In this document: one piece after another, positions 1 to 8,677 of the stretch
Numbering within the stretch: the first letter of the stretch is position 1
Layout of the letters: every line of letters begins with the position of its first letter
Program-made: the position numbers and the translations under genes
Assembly (NCBI RefSeq): GCF_905207245.1
Contig: NZ_CAJLKP010000027.1
Location: 1 to 64,000 of the forward strand
DNA length: 64,000 nt
Source of the DNA: an uncultured Bacteroides sp.
Lineage (GTDB): Bacteria; Bacteroidota; Bacteroidia; Bacteroidales; Bacteroidaceae
Direction of reading: 5' to 3'
The notes under the pieces: generated by a model
What the model saw: only the letters and a program-made list of their open reading frames with translations
Told to the model about the DNA's origin: nothing
Database searches by the model: none

Positions 1-8
1 TAGAGAGA

Positions 9-41
9 AGCCTCCATATCAATTGATGTGGAGGCTTTTTG
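9..41 (+). terminator. Rho-independent terminator of a gene left of the window
   Basis: A near-perfect stem, AGCCTCCATATC pairing with GATGTGGAGGCT, is followed directly by a run of five T. No gene is visible upstream inside the window, so it most likely ends a transcript entering from the left. Confidence 0.8.
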
Positions 42-365
42 TATTTACACCATTTTGAAAACTATCCCAATTCTCCTCATCTTGCATGCAAATAGCATCG
101 TTATGAGGAAAAAGTGAGGTCTGTATTTCTCTTGTAATACTTCTTGTTTCAACCCCTGAACTAATGATTAAAACTACTTAAAATCAGGGAATTATATTCA
201 TTCTTTGTTTCGATATTCAGTGTTTTATTCGTACCTTTACTTCGTATTAAAAGGTACTATAATACCTTTAATCAATGAACAATTATTTTTTATTTAAAAT
301 AAACTTCGATTTTAGTAAAACAAAAAACAGCAGATAGCTGTTGTTATTATAGAATTGAAAACGAC
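42..365. other. Intergenic region, no gene; possible promoter with small inverted repeat
   Basis: No credible coding frame is seen. The only structure is near the right end: TACCTTTA at 232-239 resembles a Bacteroides -7 box, with a TTTC 20 bp upstream. Just after it comes an inverted repeat, AAAGGTA (250-256), six bases, TACCTTT (263-269), which again creates -7-like boxes on both strands. These could drive the small exported protein that starts at 366. Confidence 0.4.
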
Positions 366-815
366 ATGAGAACAACTGTAAAGACATTTTTGGTATTTAT
401 GCTACTGACATTGGTATATAGTCTAAGTAGCAGCGCCGTCAACTTTACGGGGACGGTCGATAAAGAAGCAGCCGCTTGCAAAGTAAGTGCTTCTTCTTCA
501 TCGCTGAGAAATGTCTCTTCAGATAATGTCGTTAACGATACAAGAAGCCTGTTTACTAATACCAAGTTCATGTGGTCTACTGATGTGGAACTTGGCAACA
601 AACCTATCTCAGAAAGATATTCTTTTAATTCCCAGCGTTTCCGTAGAGCTATGGAAACTTCTATATTCCTTAAGGGAATTTTCTTAATCTTATCTCAGCA
701 TCAGAATCTGATGGTGCATGACCAGTCGAAACTATACTATTCGGATAAAGATCCGCATTATACTTCCTTCAGTAGTGAATACTACATCTATACTTTACGA
801 CGGATTATAATTTAA
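366..815 (+). CDS. Small exported protein of unknown function
   Basis: 149 residues. The N-terminus is a typical Sec signal peptide: MRTTVK, a hydrophobic stretch to about residue 20, then a small-residue region (SLSSSAVN) that could be cleaved. There is no lipobox Cys. The rest is Ser/Asn/Tyr-rich, with one short hydrophobic patch (FLKGIFLILS, about residues 100-109) and no recognisable domain. It stands alone between the window edge and the TonB operon, about 195 bp before exbB, and probably has its own promoter. I do not recognise the family; envelope or periplasmic location is inferred from the signal peptide only. Confidence 0.55.
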   Translation: MRTTVKTFLVFMLLTLVYSLSSSAVNFTGTVDKEAAACKVSASSSSLRNVSSDNVVNDTRSLFTNTKFMWSTDVELGNKPISERYSFNSQRFRRAMETSIFLKGIFLILSQHQNLMVHDQSKLYYSDKDPHYTSFSSEYYIYTLRRIII

Positions 816-1009
816 ATTTCCCGCAGACTAGTTTTCCCTTTCCATCTTTCCCAAATGTGGCTGAAAGTTGGCGATCTCTTACATCCCTAACTCTAGGGTG
901 AGGTTATACGGGTGATTACGGTATATTGATACCGTGAGGGGGAGAACTGTATCCATACGAATTATTCTAAAAAATCAATTTTAATACAAAACCATTTAAA
1001 TTTTTCATC
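816..1009 (+). promoter_or_regulatory. Leader region of the exbB operon with two small hairpins
   Basis: 194 bases with no gene precede exbB. Two perfect short stem-loops are visible: CCCTA-actc... pairing with TAGGG (885-898), and ACGGTAT-ATTG-ATACCGT (918-935), the latter followed by GAGGGGGAGA. No strong TAnnTTTG box was found; TAGTTTTC at 829-836 is the closest. If transcription starts there, both hairpins lie in the 5' untranslated RNA. Confidence 0.35.
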
Positions 1010-1822
1010 ATGGAAACTACTCAAAAGAAATCCGCCTCTTTTAAAGGCATCAAGTCTGCCGGTTGGGTAATCGTAATTTGCTTTATCGTAGCCGTGCTTA
1101 TTTTTCACTTTGTGTTGGGAAATCCCTCTAACTTCATGAACAATGACCCGAACAACCATCCGCTGCCTGGAAACTTCCTCGGCACTATCTATAAAGGTGG
1201 ATTCATTGTTCCTGTTATCCAGACTCTCTTGCTGACCGTTATTGCATTGAGCATTGAACGTTACATTGCTATCGGTGCTGCTTTTGGTAAAGGTCCGTTG
1301 GCTAAGTTTGTTGCTAATATCAAAGCTGCCCTGGCTGCCAGTGACATGAAGAAAGCACAGGAAATTTGTGACAAACAACATGGTTCTGTTGCCAATGTAG
1401 TAAATGCTACTTTGAAAAAGTATGCTGAAATGGAAAATGATACCAATCTGTCTAAAGACCAGAAGTTGCTTGCCATACAGAAGGAATTGGAAGAAGCCAC
1501 TGCGCTGGAACTGCCGATGATGGAGCAGAACTTGCCTATTATCGGTACTATCACTACTCTGGGTACATTGATGGGATTGCTCGGTACGGTTATCGGTATG
1601 ATTCGTTCGTTTGCCGCTCTGGCTGCCGGAGGTTCTGCTGACTCAATGGCGTTGTCACAAGGTATCTCTGAGGCCTTGATTAATACGGCATTCGGTATCT
1701 TGACCGGAGCACTCGCCGTTATTTCCTATAACTATTATACCAATAAGATTGATAAGCTGACTTACAGCCTTGATGAGGTTGGATTCTCTATCGTGCAGAC
1801 TTTTGCCGCTACGCATAAGTAA
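1010..1822 (+). CDS. exbB: ExbB/TolQ-type proton channel protein (MotA/TolQ/ExbB family)
   Basis: 270 residues. It is the proton-conducting inner-membrane subunit that, with ExbD and TonB, uses proton motive force to energise outer-membrane receptors. Membrane segments are predicted at about residues 18-37, 65-90, 175-197 and 224-243; the last pair carries the family pattern with small residues (GTLMGLLGTVIGMI...). The extra N-terminal helix with a long loop before the second segment is common in Bacteroidota homologues. The start follows a leader of about 190 bp. It is first in a tightly spaced operon with two exbD genes and tonB, which makes the assignment secure. Confidence 0.93.
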   Translation: METTQKKSASFKGIKSAGWVIVICFIVAVLIFHFVLGNPSNFMNNDPNNHPLPGNFLGTIYKGGFIVPVIQTLLLTVIALSIERYIAIGAAFGKGPLAKFVANIKAALAASDMKKAQEICDKQHGSVANVVNATLKKYAEMENDTNLSKDQKLLAIQKELEEATALELPMMEQNLPIIGTITTLGTLMGLLGTVIGMIRSFAALAAGGSADSMALSQGISEALINTAFGILTGALAVISYNYYTNKIDKLTYSLDEVGFSIVQTFAATHK

Positions 1823-1849
1823 ATTGACTCAATTTTTAATTTAATAATT

Positions 1850-2455
1850 ATGGGTAGAGCGAAGATAAAAAAGAAAAGTACGTTCATCGATATGACGGCG
1901 ATGAGTGATGTGACAGTACTGCTGCTGACCTTTTTCATGCTGACATCTACGTTCGTGAAGAAAGAGCCGGTGCAGGTCACCACTCCGGCCTCTGTTTCCG
2001 AAATTAAGATTCCGGAAACGAATATCCTGCAGATATTGGTCGATCCGAACGGAAAAGTGTTTATGAGTATGGACAAACAGTCTGACCTGCGCGAGGTGCT
2101 GGAAGCCATGGGACAAGAGTATGGAGTGACATTCACTCCGGAGGAAACCAAGAAGTTCGGATTGGCATCTACTTTCGGAGTACCGATGAAGAGTATGAAG
2201 AAGTACCTCGACTTGCCGCAGGACCAGCAGGATGCTGTGTTAAAGAATGAGGGGATACCTACTGACAGTATCGACAATCAGTTTAAAGCATGGGTGCGCA
2301 ATGCCCGTGCCACGAACAAAGATTTACGTATCGCCATCAAGGCGGATGCCAATACTCCTTATTCCGTAATCAAGAATGTGATGAACTCACTTCAGGACCT
2401 CAGAGAGAATCGGTATAACCTGATTACTTCTCTGAAGACTACTTCTGAAGAGTAG
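1850..2455 (+). CDS. exbD: ExbD/TolR biopolymer transport protein, first copy
   Basis: 201 residues. It has a basic cytoplasmic N-terminus (MGRAKIKKKS), then one membrane segment with the conserved proton-carrying Asp at residue 20 (MSDVTVLLLTFFML), then a periplasmic domain. In the family this Asp couples proton flow through ExbB to TonB movement. The periplasmic part is longer than that of E. coli ExbD (141 residues), as is usual in Bacteroidota. It lies 27 bp after exbB and is followed by a second, diverged exbD; pairs of ExbD proteins are normal in this phylum. Confidence 0.92.
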   Translation: MGRAKIKKKSTFIDMTAMSDVTVLLLTFFMLTSTFVKKEPVQVTTPASVSEIKIPETNILQILVDPNGKVFMSMDKQSDLREVLEAMGQEYGVTFTPEETKKFGLASTFGVPMKSMKKYLDLPQDQQDAVLKNEGIPTDSIDNQFKAWVRNARATNKDLRIAIKADANTPYSVIKNVMNSLQDLRENRYNLITSLKTTSEE

Positions 2456-2533
2456 GGAACAAGGGGCAAGAGGGATAATACACCCTCGTAGACTTGTCAA
2501 CTGAAACCTCGTCAACTAAAAAAATAGAATATT
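2456..2533 (+). repeat. Degenerate repeat element between the two exbD genes
   Basis: The gap contains AACAAGGGGCAAGAGGG on the left and CTTGTCAACT plus CTCGTCAACT on the right. These are the same short words that form the arms of the palindromic element at 25005-25094 (ACAAGGGG, GTTGACAAG, GAGTTGAC). The arms here pair only partly, so it looks like a decayed relative inside an operon. Confidence 0.5.
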
Positions 2534-3184
2534 ATGGCTGAAATACAAGAAAGCGGCAATAAGAAAGGCGGAAAAAGCAAGCAGAAGAAAATGACTGTCA
2601 GGGTGGACTTTACACCAATGGTGGACATGAACATGTTGCTGATTACCTTCTTTATGCTTTGTACCTCACTGAGCAAGCCTCAGACGATGGAGATAAGTAT
2701 GCCGAGTAACGATAAGGACATTACCGAAGAACAGCAGTCGAAAGTGAAGGCATCACAGGCTATTACTCTGCTGCTGGGTAGTGACGATAAAATGTATTAT
2801 TACGAAGGAGAGCCCAACTACAAGGATTATACTTCGCTGAAGGAAACAACCTATCAGCCGGATGGTCTGAGGGCAATGCTCTTGCAACGTAATAGGGCTG
2901 CTGTAAATGAAGTGAACGAACTGAAACAGCAGAAACTGGACCTCAAGATATCAGAGGATGATTTCTCGAAGCGGCTTGCTGAGATAAAGAGCGGGAAGAA
3001 TACACCGACAGTGATTATCAAAGCCACCGATAATGCTTCGTACAAGAATCTGATTGATGCACTCGATGAAATGCAGATATGTAATATAGGTAAGTATGTG
3101 ATTACCGACATTGCCGAAGCCGACGAATTTCTGATAAAGAATTTCGATAGCAAGGGTGAATTGTCGCAGAACATTGCTGAATAA
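2534..3184 (+). CDS. exbD: ExbD/TolR biopolymer transport protein, second copy
   Basis: 216 residues. The Lys-rich N-terminus is followed by a single membrane segment carrying Asp31 (MVDMNMLLITFFML), the proton-relay residue of the ExbD/TolR family. The periplasmic part has about 160 residues and differs strongly from the first copy, so the two are likely different subunits rather than a recent duplication. It sits 78 bp after the first exbD, separated by a repeat relic, and 26 bp before tonB. Confidence 0.92.
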   Translation: MAEIQESGNKKGGKSKQKKMTVRVDFTPMVDMNMLLITFFMLCTSLSKPQTMEISMPSNDKDITEEQQSKVKASQAITLLLGSDDKMYYYEGEPNYKDYTSLKETTYQPDGLRAMLLQRNRAAVNEVNELKQQKLDLKISEDDFSKRLAEIKSGKNTPTVIIKATDNASYKNLIDALDEMQICNIGKYVITDIAEADEFLIKNFDSKGELSQNIAE

Positions 3185-3210
3185 TGTGTAACACCTAAAA
3201 AAGTAAGAAT

Positions 3211-4026
3211 ATGGCTAAAGTAGATTTAAGTTCTTCGGAATGGTGCGACCTTATATTCAACGGCAAGAACAAGGCATACGGTGCTTATAAGTTGAGGGAG
3301 ACTTCTCCGAAACGTCATAATATCGCTGTGATATTGGTGATTGTCATCGCATTGGTAGGGTTCAGCATTCCTACTTTGATAAAGATGGCTACACCGAAGC
3401 AGAAGGAAGTGATGACTGAAGTGACTACTCTGTCTCAACTGGAGGAACCGGAAATTAAACAGGAAGAGATGAAGAGAGTGGAGCCTGTTGCTCCCCCGCC
3501 TCCTGCTTTGAAGAGTTCTATCAAGTTTACCGCTCCGGTCATCAAAAAAGACGAGGAAGTAAACGAAGAGGATGAAATGAAGAGCCAGAAGGAACTGACT
3601 GAAACAAAAGTTGCCATTTCTATTGCCGACGTGAAAGGTAATGACGAAGCGAACGGTAAGGATATTGCTGACCTGAAACAAGTGGTTACGCAGGCCGAGC
3701 CGGAACCTGAAAAGGTCTTCGATATGGTAGAGCAGATGCCTCAGTTCCCTGGTGGGCAGGCAGAGATGATGCAGTTCATCAGTAAGAACATGAAGTATCC
3801 GACTATCGCTCAGGAAAACGGTACGCAAGGACGTGTGACTTGTCAGTTTGTGGTAGGTGCCGATGGTCGTGTGCGCGATGTGAATGTACTGAGAGGTGTA
3901 GACCCTTATCTGGACAAAGAAGCTGTTCGTGTGATAATGTCCATGCCTAAGTGGATTCCCGGCAAGCAGAACGGTAAAGCTGTGTCGGTGAAGTATACAA
4001 TACCGGTTGTGTTTAGATTACAATAA
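3211..4026 (+). CDS. tonB: TonB-family energy transducer
   Basis: 271 residues. There is a cytoplasmic start of about 37 residues, one membrane anchor at about 38-58, an acidic/Pro linker (PVAPPPPALK) and a C-terminal TonB domain at about 180-271, with the usual Bacteroidota pattern PQFPGGQAEM...YP...G and a final YTIPVVFRLQ strand. It spans the periplasm and transmits energy from ExbB/ExbD to TonB-dependent receptors such as the one encoded at 19239-21971. It ends two bases before the first possible start of the next gene, consistent with one transcript. Confidence 0.93.
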   Translation: MAKVDLSSSEWCDLIFNGKNKAYGAYKLRETSPKRHNIAVILVIVIALVGFSIPTLIKMATPKQKEVMTEVTTLSQLEEPEIKQEEMKRVEPVAPPPPALKSSIKFTAPVIKKDEEVNEEDEMKSQKELTETKVAISIADVKGNDEANGKDIADLKQVVTQAEPEPEKVFDMVEQMPQFPGGQAEMMQFISKNMKYPTIAQENGTQGRVTCQFVVGADGRVRDVNVLRGVDPYLDKEAVRVIMSMPKWIPGKQNGKAVSVKYTIPVVFRLQ

Positions 4027-4036
4027 TATGTGTGTG

Positions 4037-4987
4037 ATGAAAACGGTGAAACAACTTCAGCTTTTAGGTTTGGTGATGATGCTGGCTTCTGTGTCGGCAT
4101 GCCAGAGCAAGCCCAAGGACGGACTGACGGATACATACACTTCGGGCGTGATAGCGATTGCTGCGGACGAAAGTTTCCGGCCTATCGTGCAGGAAGAAGT
4201 GGATGTGTTTGAGGGACTGTTTCCTTTGGCAGGAATTGTACCCCGTTATGTGACGGAAGTGGAAGCCGTCAATCTATTGCTCAAGGACAGTCTGCGGTTG
4301 GCGATTACCAGTCGCAGGCTGACACCGGAGGAGATGAACTCTTTCAATAGCCGGAAGTTCTTCCCACAGGAGATAAAGATAGCCACGGATGGATTAGCGT
4401 TGATTACCAATAAAGATAATCCCGATACACTGATTACCGTGAATGAGATCCGCGACATCCTGACGGGAAAGACCGCACAATGGAAAGACATCTATCCGGC
4501 ATCCCGGTTGAAGGATATCAGTTTGGTATTTGATAACAAGAATTCCAGTACCGTACGTTTTGCGGTAGATTCCATTTGCAAGGGTGCTCCGTTGTCGGAC
4601 CAGGTAAAGGCGTTGAAGACCAACCGTGAGGTCATCGACTATGTGTCAAAGACTCCTGATGCTATCGGTATTATTGGCGTGAATTGGCTGAGCGACCGTA
4701 ATGACAGCACAGGACTTTCCTTTAGCAAAGAAGTACGGGTGATGTCCGTCAGCGCTGCCGACAAGGCGACGCCGGAAAACAGTTTCAAACCCTATCAGGC
4801 ATATTTGTTTTACGGTGATTATCCGTTGGCACGCAGCATCTATGCCCTGTTGAATGATCCGCGGAGCGCTCTTCCGTGGGGATTTGCCTCTTTCCTCTCT
4901 TCCGACCGGGGACAGCGGATTATTCTAAAGTCGGGATTAGTGCCTGCTACCCAACCGGTGCGGGTGGTGAATATAAAAGATAAATAA
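4037..4987 (+). CDS. PstS-like phosphate-binding lipoprotein
   Basis: 316 residues from the chosen start. The signal peptide ends in a lipobox (LASVSAC), so it is a lipoprotein. The body follows the PBP-like pattern of PstS family proteins (ITSRRLTPEEMN, then a central domain with IRDILTGKTAQWKDIYP). In-frame starts also exist at 4007 and 4028; 4037 (MKTVKQ) gives the cleanest signal peptide and avoids overlap with tonB. No phosphate ABC permease or ATPase genes are nearby. In Bacteroides a gene like this commonly follows tonB, so a role in TonB-linked uptake rather than classical Pst transport is possible. Confidence 0.82.
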   Translation: MKTVKQLQLLGLVMMLASVSACQSKPKDGLTDTYTSGVIAIAADESFRPIVQEEVDVFEGLFPLAGIVPRYVTEVEAVNLLLKDSLRLAITSRRLTPEEMNSFNSRKFFPQEIKIATDGLALITNKDNPDTLITVNEIRDILTGKTAQWKDIYPASRLKDISLVFDNKNSSTVRFAVDSICKGAPLSDQVKALKTNREVIDYVSKTPDAIGIIGVNWLSDRNDSTGLSFSKEVRVMSVSAADKATPENSFKPYQAYLFYGDYPLARSIYALLNDPRSALPWGFASFLSSDRGQRIILKSGLVPATQPVRVVNIKDK

Positions 4988-4992
4988 CTAAA

Positions 4993-6438
4993 ATGAATGC
5001 TATTATGAAAACGATGTTAATTCTTAGTATGGGAGCATTGCTGTTGGCCGGCACTGTTTCTGCACAGGCGCCTGTGAACGAATGGCAGGCTGGGGTAGAT
5101 AAAATGAAAAACTTGGTTCAGACCAATCCCGAACAAGCTTCTGAGGAAGCCGGTGCATTGCTGAAAGGGAAGAATAAAAAGAATGTGGACCTTGTGACTT
5201 CCATAGCCCGTGTTTATCTGAATGCCGGAAAGCTTACCGATGCTCAGGAGTATCTGGCAATGGCGAAGAAAGCCAATAATAAGGATCCGAAAGTGTCCGT
5301 ACTGGAGGGCGACATAGCTCTTGCACAAAAGAATGTGGGACAAGCCTGTCAGCTTTATGAACAGGCCATTTACTTCGACCCGAACTGTAAGGAGGCTTAT
5401 CTGAAATATGCGCAGGCCTACAAATCTGCCAGTCCTTCATTGGCCATCGAGAAGCTGGAACAACTGAAAGCTGTGGAACCGGATTGTCTGGAAGCTGACA
5501 AGGAATTGGCTGAAGTATATTATTCCAGTAATCGGTTTGATAAAGCTGCCGCGATGTATGCGAAGTTCATCAATACGCCTCTTGCTACGGAAGATGACAT
5601 GCTGAAGTATGCATTTGCCTTATTCCTGAACCATGACTTCGAGAAATCGCTGCAAATAGCCCAGAAAGGCTTGCAGGCGAATGCCCGTCATGCTGCATTC
5701 AACCGTCTTGCCATGTATAATAATACGGACTTGAAACGTTATGAAGATGCGGAGAAAGCTGCTGATGCTTTCTTCCATGCTTCGGACAATGCGGATTATT
5801 CTTATCTGGATTATCGCTATTATGGCGCTTTATTGACTGCGTTGAAGAAATACGATGAAGCCATTATAGAATATGGCAAGGCGCTTGAGAAGGACAATAC
5901 GCAGACCGACTTATGGCGTGAAATCTCCGATGCTTATGAAATGAAGAACGATTATGCACAGGCTATTGCTTCTTATCAGAAGTATTATGATGCATTAGCC
6001 AAGGATAAAAAGACCCCTGAAACCTTATTCCAGCTAGGGCGTCTTTATTACGGACAGGGCACGTCTTCGGACACGCTCACCGTGCAGCCTGCCGACCGTA
6101 TGGCGGCGTTGCAGTCTGCTGACTCTGTATTCGCACTTGTTTCCGAACAAGCTCCCGATAGCTATCTGGGAGATATGTGGCGCGCCCGGACCAATTCTGC
6201 CATGGACCCCGAAACTACCGACGGGCTGGCGAAACCTTATTATGAAAAGGTGATGGAGGTGTTGCTAAGTAAAAACGATCCGAAGTATAATTCTCCGTTG
6301 ATAGAGTGTTACAGTTATCTGGGATACTACTATCTATTGAAGAGCGACTATCCTACTTCGAAGGAGTACTGGAATAAAATTCTGGCTATAGACCCCGCCA
6401 ATGCTACTGCCAAAAAGGCGTTGGATGGCATCAAATAG
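4993..6438 (+). CDS. Exported tetratricopeptide-repeat protein
   Basis: 481 residues. An N-terminal signal peptide ends near SAQA (about residue 26). Nearly the whole mature protein is built of TPR-like helix pairs, for example A..Y..A....P....A...L patterns at about 70-200 and 270-340, ending in a repeat that reaches the C-terminus (AIDPANATAKKALDGIK). TPR proteins act as scaffolds; the partner cannot be read from sequence, but the position as last gene of the exbB-tonB operon suggests a periplasmic helper of that system. An alternative in-frame start is at 5005. A terminator follows. Confidence 0.85.
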   Translation: MNAIMKTMLILSMGALLLAGTVSAQAPVNEWQAGVDKMKNLVQTNPEQASEEAGALLKGKNKKNVDLVTSIARVYLNAGKLTDAQEYLAMAKKANNKDPKVSVLEGDIALAQKNVGQACQLYEQAIYFDPNCKEAYLKYAQAYKSASPSLAIEKLEQLKAVEPDCLEADKELAEVYYSSNRFDKAAAMYAKFINTPLATEDDMLKYAFALFLNHDFEKSLQIAQKGLQANARHAAFNRLAMYNNTDLKRYEDAEKAADAFFHASDNADYSYLDYRYYGALLTALKKYDEAIIEYGKALEKDNTQTDLWREISDAYEMKNDYAQAIASYQKYYDALAKDKKTPETLFQLGRLYYGQGTSSDTLTVQPADRMAALQSADSVFALVSEQAPDSYLGDMWRARTNSAMDPETTDGLAKPYYEKVMEVLLSKNDPKYNSPLIECYSYLGYYYLLKSDYPTSKEYWNKILAIDPANATAKKALDGIK

Positions 6439-6464
6439 CAACAATTTTAGTTGTTTGTCGTGTC

Positions 6465-6504
6465 GGGAGGAGTGGAGAGTGATTCTTAGCTCCTCTCTTT
6501 TTTT
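6465..6504 (+). terminator. Terminator of the exbB-tonB operon
   Basis: The stem GGGAGGAGT pairs with GCTCCTCTC (two wobble pairs) and is followed by seven T. It lies 27 bp after the TPR gene and just before the next promoter. Confidence 0.75.
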
Positions 6505-6524
6505 GCTTTTTTTTGAGGAAACGC

Positions 6525-6554
6525 TTGGAATATTAAAAAGTTTGCCTACATTTG
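6525..6554 (+). promoter_or_regulatory. Bacteroides-type promoter of the GntR-linked ABC operon
   Basis: A perfect -7 box TACATTTG lies at 6547-6554, with a TTG at 6525-6527 and a 19-bp spacer. The first gene of the operon starts about 50 bp downstream. Confidence 0.7.
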
Positions 6555-6604
6555 CGGTGTACTAATAAACTAATACACTAAATAACTAATAAATATCCAA
6601 GCTT

Positions 6605-7459
6605 ATGCTACGAGTAGAAAACATTTCGTTCAGTTATCGTCGGGGCAAGAAAGAAGTTCTGCACGATTTTTCGCTTTCATTGGAGAAGGGTAGAGTATAC
6701 GGGTTGCTGGGAAAGAATGGCGCCGGTAAGTCTACATTGCTTTATCTGATGAGCGGTTTGCTCACCCCCAAGAGCGGGAAGGTGATTTATCATGATACTG
6801 ATGTGCGTCGCAGGTTGCCTGTCACTCTGCAGGATATGTTCCTGGTACCTGAAGAGTTTGAACTTCCTTCTATATCTCTGGTCAGCTATGTGGAGTTGAA
6901 CAGTCAGTTCTATCCCCGTTTCAGCAAAGAAGATATGGTGAAGTACCTGCATTATTTTGAGATGGAGCAGGATTTGAATTTGGGAGCTTTATCTATGGGG
7001 CAGAAAAAGAAAGTATTCATGAGTTTTGCATTGGCTACCCATACTTCATTGTTGATTATGGACGAGCCAACCAACGGACTTGATATTCCGGGTAAAAGCC
7101 AGTTCCGTAAGTTCATTGCTTCCGGCATGTCGGATGACAGGACAATTATTATCTCTACTCACCAGGTGCGGGATATTGATAAGATATTGGATCATGTAGT
7201 GATTATGGATAACAGTCGTGTATTGCTTGATGAGTCTACCGCCAGCATTTGCAACAAGTTGCTTTTCCTTGAAAGTGATGACCGTGAAATGGCGAAGACT
7301 GCACTTTATACATTGCCTTCCGTGCAAGGCAACTTCCTGATGCTACCGAATACGGAAGACGAAGAATCGGAGATTAATCTTGAACTGCTGTTCGGTGCTA
7401 CGCTTGCCGCACCACAGAAGATGGCAGAAATGTTTCACCCTAAAAAGAATGAACAATGA
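6605..7459 (+). CDS. ABC transporter ATP-binding protein
   Basis: 284 residues. It is the cytoplasmic ATPase of an ABC transporter. Walker A GKNGAGKS lies at residues 36-43, the signature is LSMGQKKK, and Walker B with catalytic Glu reads LLIMDEPTNGLD. The C-terminal 80 residues are a non-catalytic extension. Its stop overlaps the start of the permease gene by four bases (ATGA), so the two are translationally coupled. A YtrA-like GntR regulator two genes downstream suggests the operon responds to envelope stress or an antimicrobial compound, as YtrA-linked ABC operons do in other bacteria; that is inference. Confidence 0.9.
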   Translation: MLRVENISFSYRRGKKEVLHDFSLSLEKGRVYGLLGKNGAGKSTLLYLMSGLLTPKSGKVIYHDTDVRRRLPVTLQDMFLVPEEFELPSISLVSYVELNSQFYPRFSKEDMVKYLHYFEMEQDLNLGALSMGQKKKVFMSFALATHTSLLIMDEPTNGLDIPGKSQFRKFIASGMSDDRTIIISTHQVRDIDKILDHVVIMDNSRVLLDESTASICNKLLFLESDDREMAKTALYTLPSVQGNFLMLPNTEDEESEINLELLFGATLAAPQKMAEMFHPKKNEQ

Positions 7460-8295
7460 TACGCGATACTTTTTTTAGTGCACCCCGTTTTGTGAGCTTA
7501 TGCCGCAAAGAAATGGTGGAGAGTTGGAAAGCTAATTTGCTTAGGTTTGTAATGATGTACGGCATAATGGCGATTGCTTTTATATGGAATGGCTACTTTC
7601 AATATAATCATCCGGAAGGTCTGATTAATAGAGGGATAACTCAGGACCCTATATGGACATTTGAATTGGGAGCTTTCATTTGGGCGCTTGTTATTATGGG
7701 ACTTCTGAGCGCTTCGTTCATTATGGAACGCATGAAATCTAAAACGAACCGGATAGCTATGTTGATGACGCCTGCTACGATGTTTGAGAAGTTTTTCTCC
7801 CGTTGGCTGGTATTTACTTTCGGCTTTCTCATCGTATTCCTGATAGCTTTCAAATTGGCGGATTGGACACGTGTAGCGGTTTATATGGTCAGCTATCCCG
7901 AGTTGAAAGATATTATTTCCTCTACTCCGCTTTCCCATCTGGTAGGAAAAGGACAATTCTGGACGGTTTTTGCTGATTGCAATTATTTCATGTTAGGAGT
8001 AAGCGCTTATTTCTTTGCACAGTCCTTGTTTGTTTTGGGTAGTTCCATCTGGCCGAAAAACTCATTTGTGAAAACTTTCTCAGCCATTGTGGTCGTTGCT
8101 ATCATTTATATAGCAATAGGATCGGTACTGGGAAAAATAGTATTTGAAGCACGTGGTGTTCGTGGAGTGAATCAGGATATATCTGATGAAGCCATGACAC
8201 TTTGGACTACAATCGTCTTCTTTGGTATGGCTATCTTCAATTGGATAGTCGCTTATTTCCGCTTTAAAGAATCTGAAATCATTAACCGCTGGTAA
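7456..8295 (+). CDS. ABC transporter permease
   Basis: 279 residues with about six hydrophobic segments, at roughly 25-45, 70-90, 115-135, 170-190, 205-225 and 250-268. There is no ATPase motif. It resembles ABC-2 type permeases and would form the membrane channel for the ATPase encoded just upstream, with which it overlaps by four bases. The substrate cannot be inferred. The GntR regulator starts two bases after its stop. Confidence 0.85.
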   Translation: MIRDTFFSAPRFVSLCRKEMVESWKANLLRFVMMYGIMAIAFIWNGYFQYNHPEGLINRGITQDPIWTFELGAFIWALVIMGLLSASFIMERMKSKTNRIAMLMTPATMFEKFFSRWLVFTFGFLIVFLIAFKLADWTRVAVYMVSYPELKDIISSTPLSHLVGKGQFWTVFADCNYFMLGVSAYFFAQSLFVLGSSIWPKNSFVKTFSAIVVVAIIYIAIGSVLGKIVFEARGVRGVNQDISDEAMTLWTTIVFFGMAIFNWIVAYFRFKESEIINRW

Positions 8296-8297
8296 GT

Positions 8298-8666
8298 ATG
8301 AATTTTAAAGAAAGTAAAGCCATCTACCTGCAAATAGCAGATCGGATTTGTGACGAGGTACTTCTTGGTCAATATCAGGAAGAAGAACGTATACCATCCG
8401 TCAGAGAATATGCGGCTGTGGTAGAGGTAAATGCCAATACGGTGATGCGTTCGTACGATTATTTGCAATCACAAGGGGTTATTTATAACAAGCGGGGCAT
8501 TGGCTATTTTGTGTCTGCCGGTGCTCGCGAACAAATCCTTTCATTGCGGAAAGAGTATTTTCTGAAAGAAGAGGTGGATTACTTCTTCAAGCAGATGTAC
8601 ACACTCGGTATTTCGGCAAAAGATATGTCGGATATGTATCAGGAATATAGTAAGAAACAAAAATAA
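8298..8666 (+). CDS. GntR-family transcriptional regulator (YtrA-like, short form)
   Basis: 122 residues. The N-terminal winged helix-turn-helix (about 10-75) shows the GntR signature IPSVREYA...VNANTVMRSYDYLQ.QGVI...RGIGYFV. The C-terminal part is only about 45 residues, typical of the YtrA subgroup, which regulates adjacent ABC transporter operons. It is encoded within the operon it probably controls, a common autoregulatory arrangement. Confidence 0.9.
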   Translation: MNFKESKAIYLQIADRICDEVLLGQYQEEERIPSVREYAAVVEVNANTVMRSYDYLQSQGVIYNKRGIGYFVSAGAREQILSLRKEYFLKEEVDYFFKQMYTLGISAKDMSDMYQEYSKKQK

Positions 8667-8677
8667 AGAAGAAGATT

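Noticed and set aside
962..1381. Long antisense frame over exbB (and similar frames opposite tamB, purH and abc-f)
   Set aside because: They mirror the codon pattern of well-supported genes, have no recognisable domains and no start context of their own.
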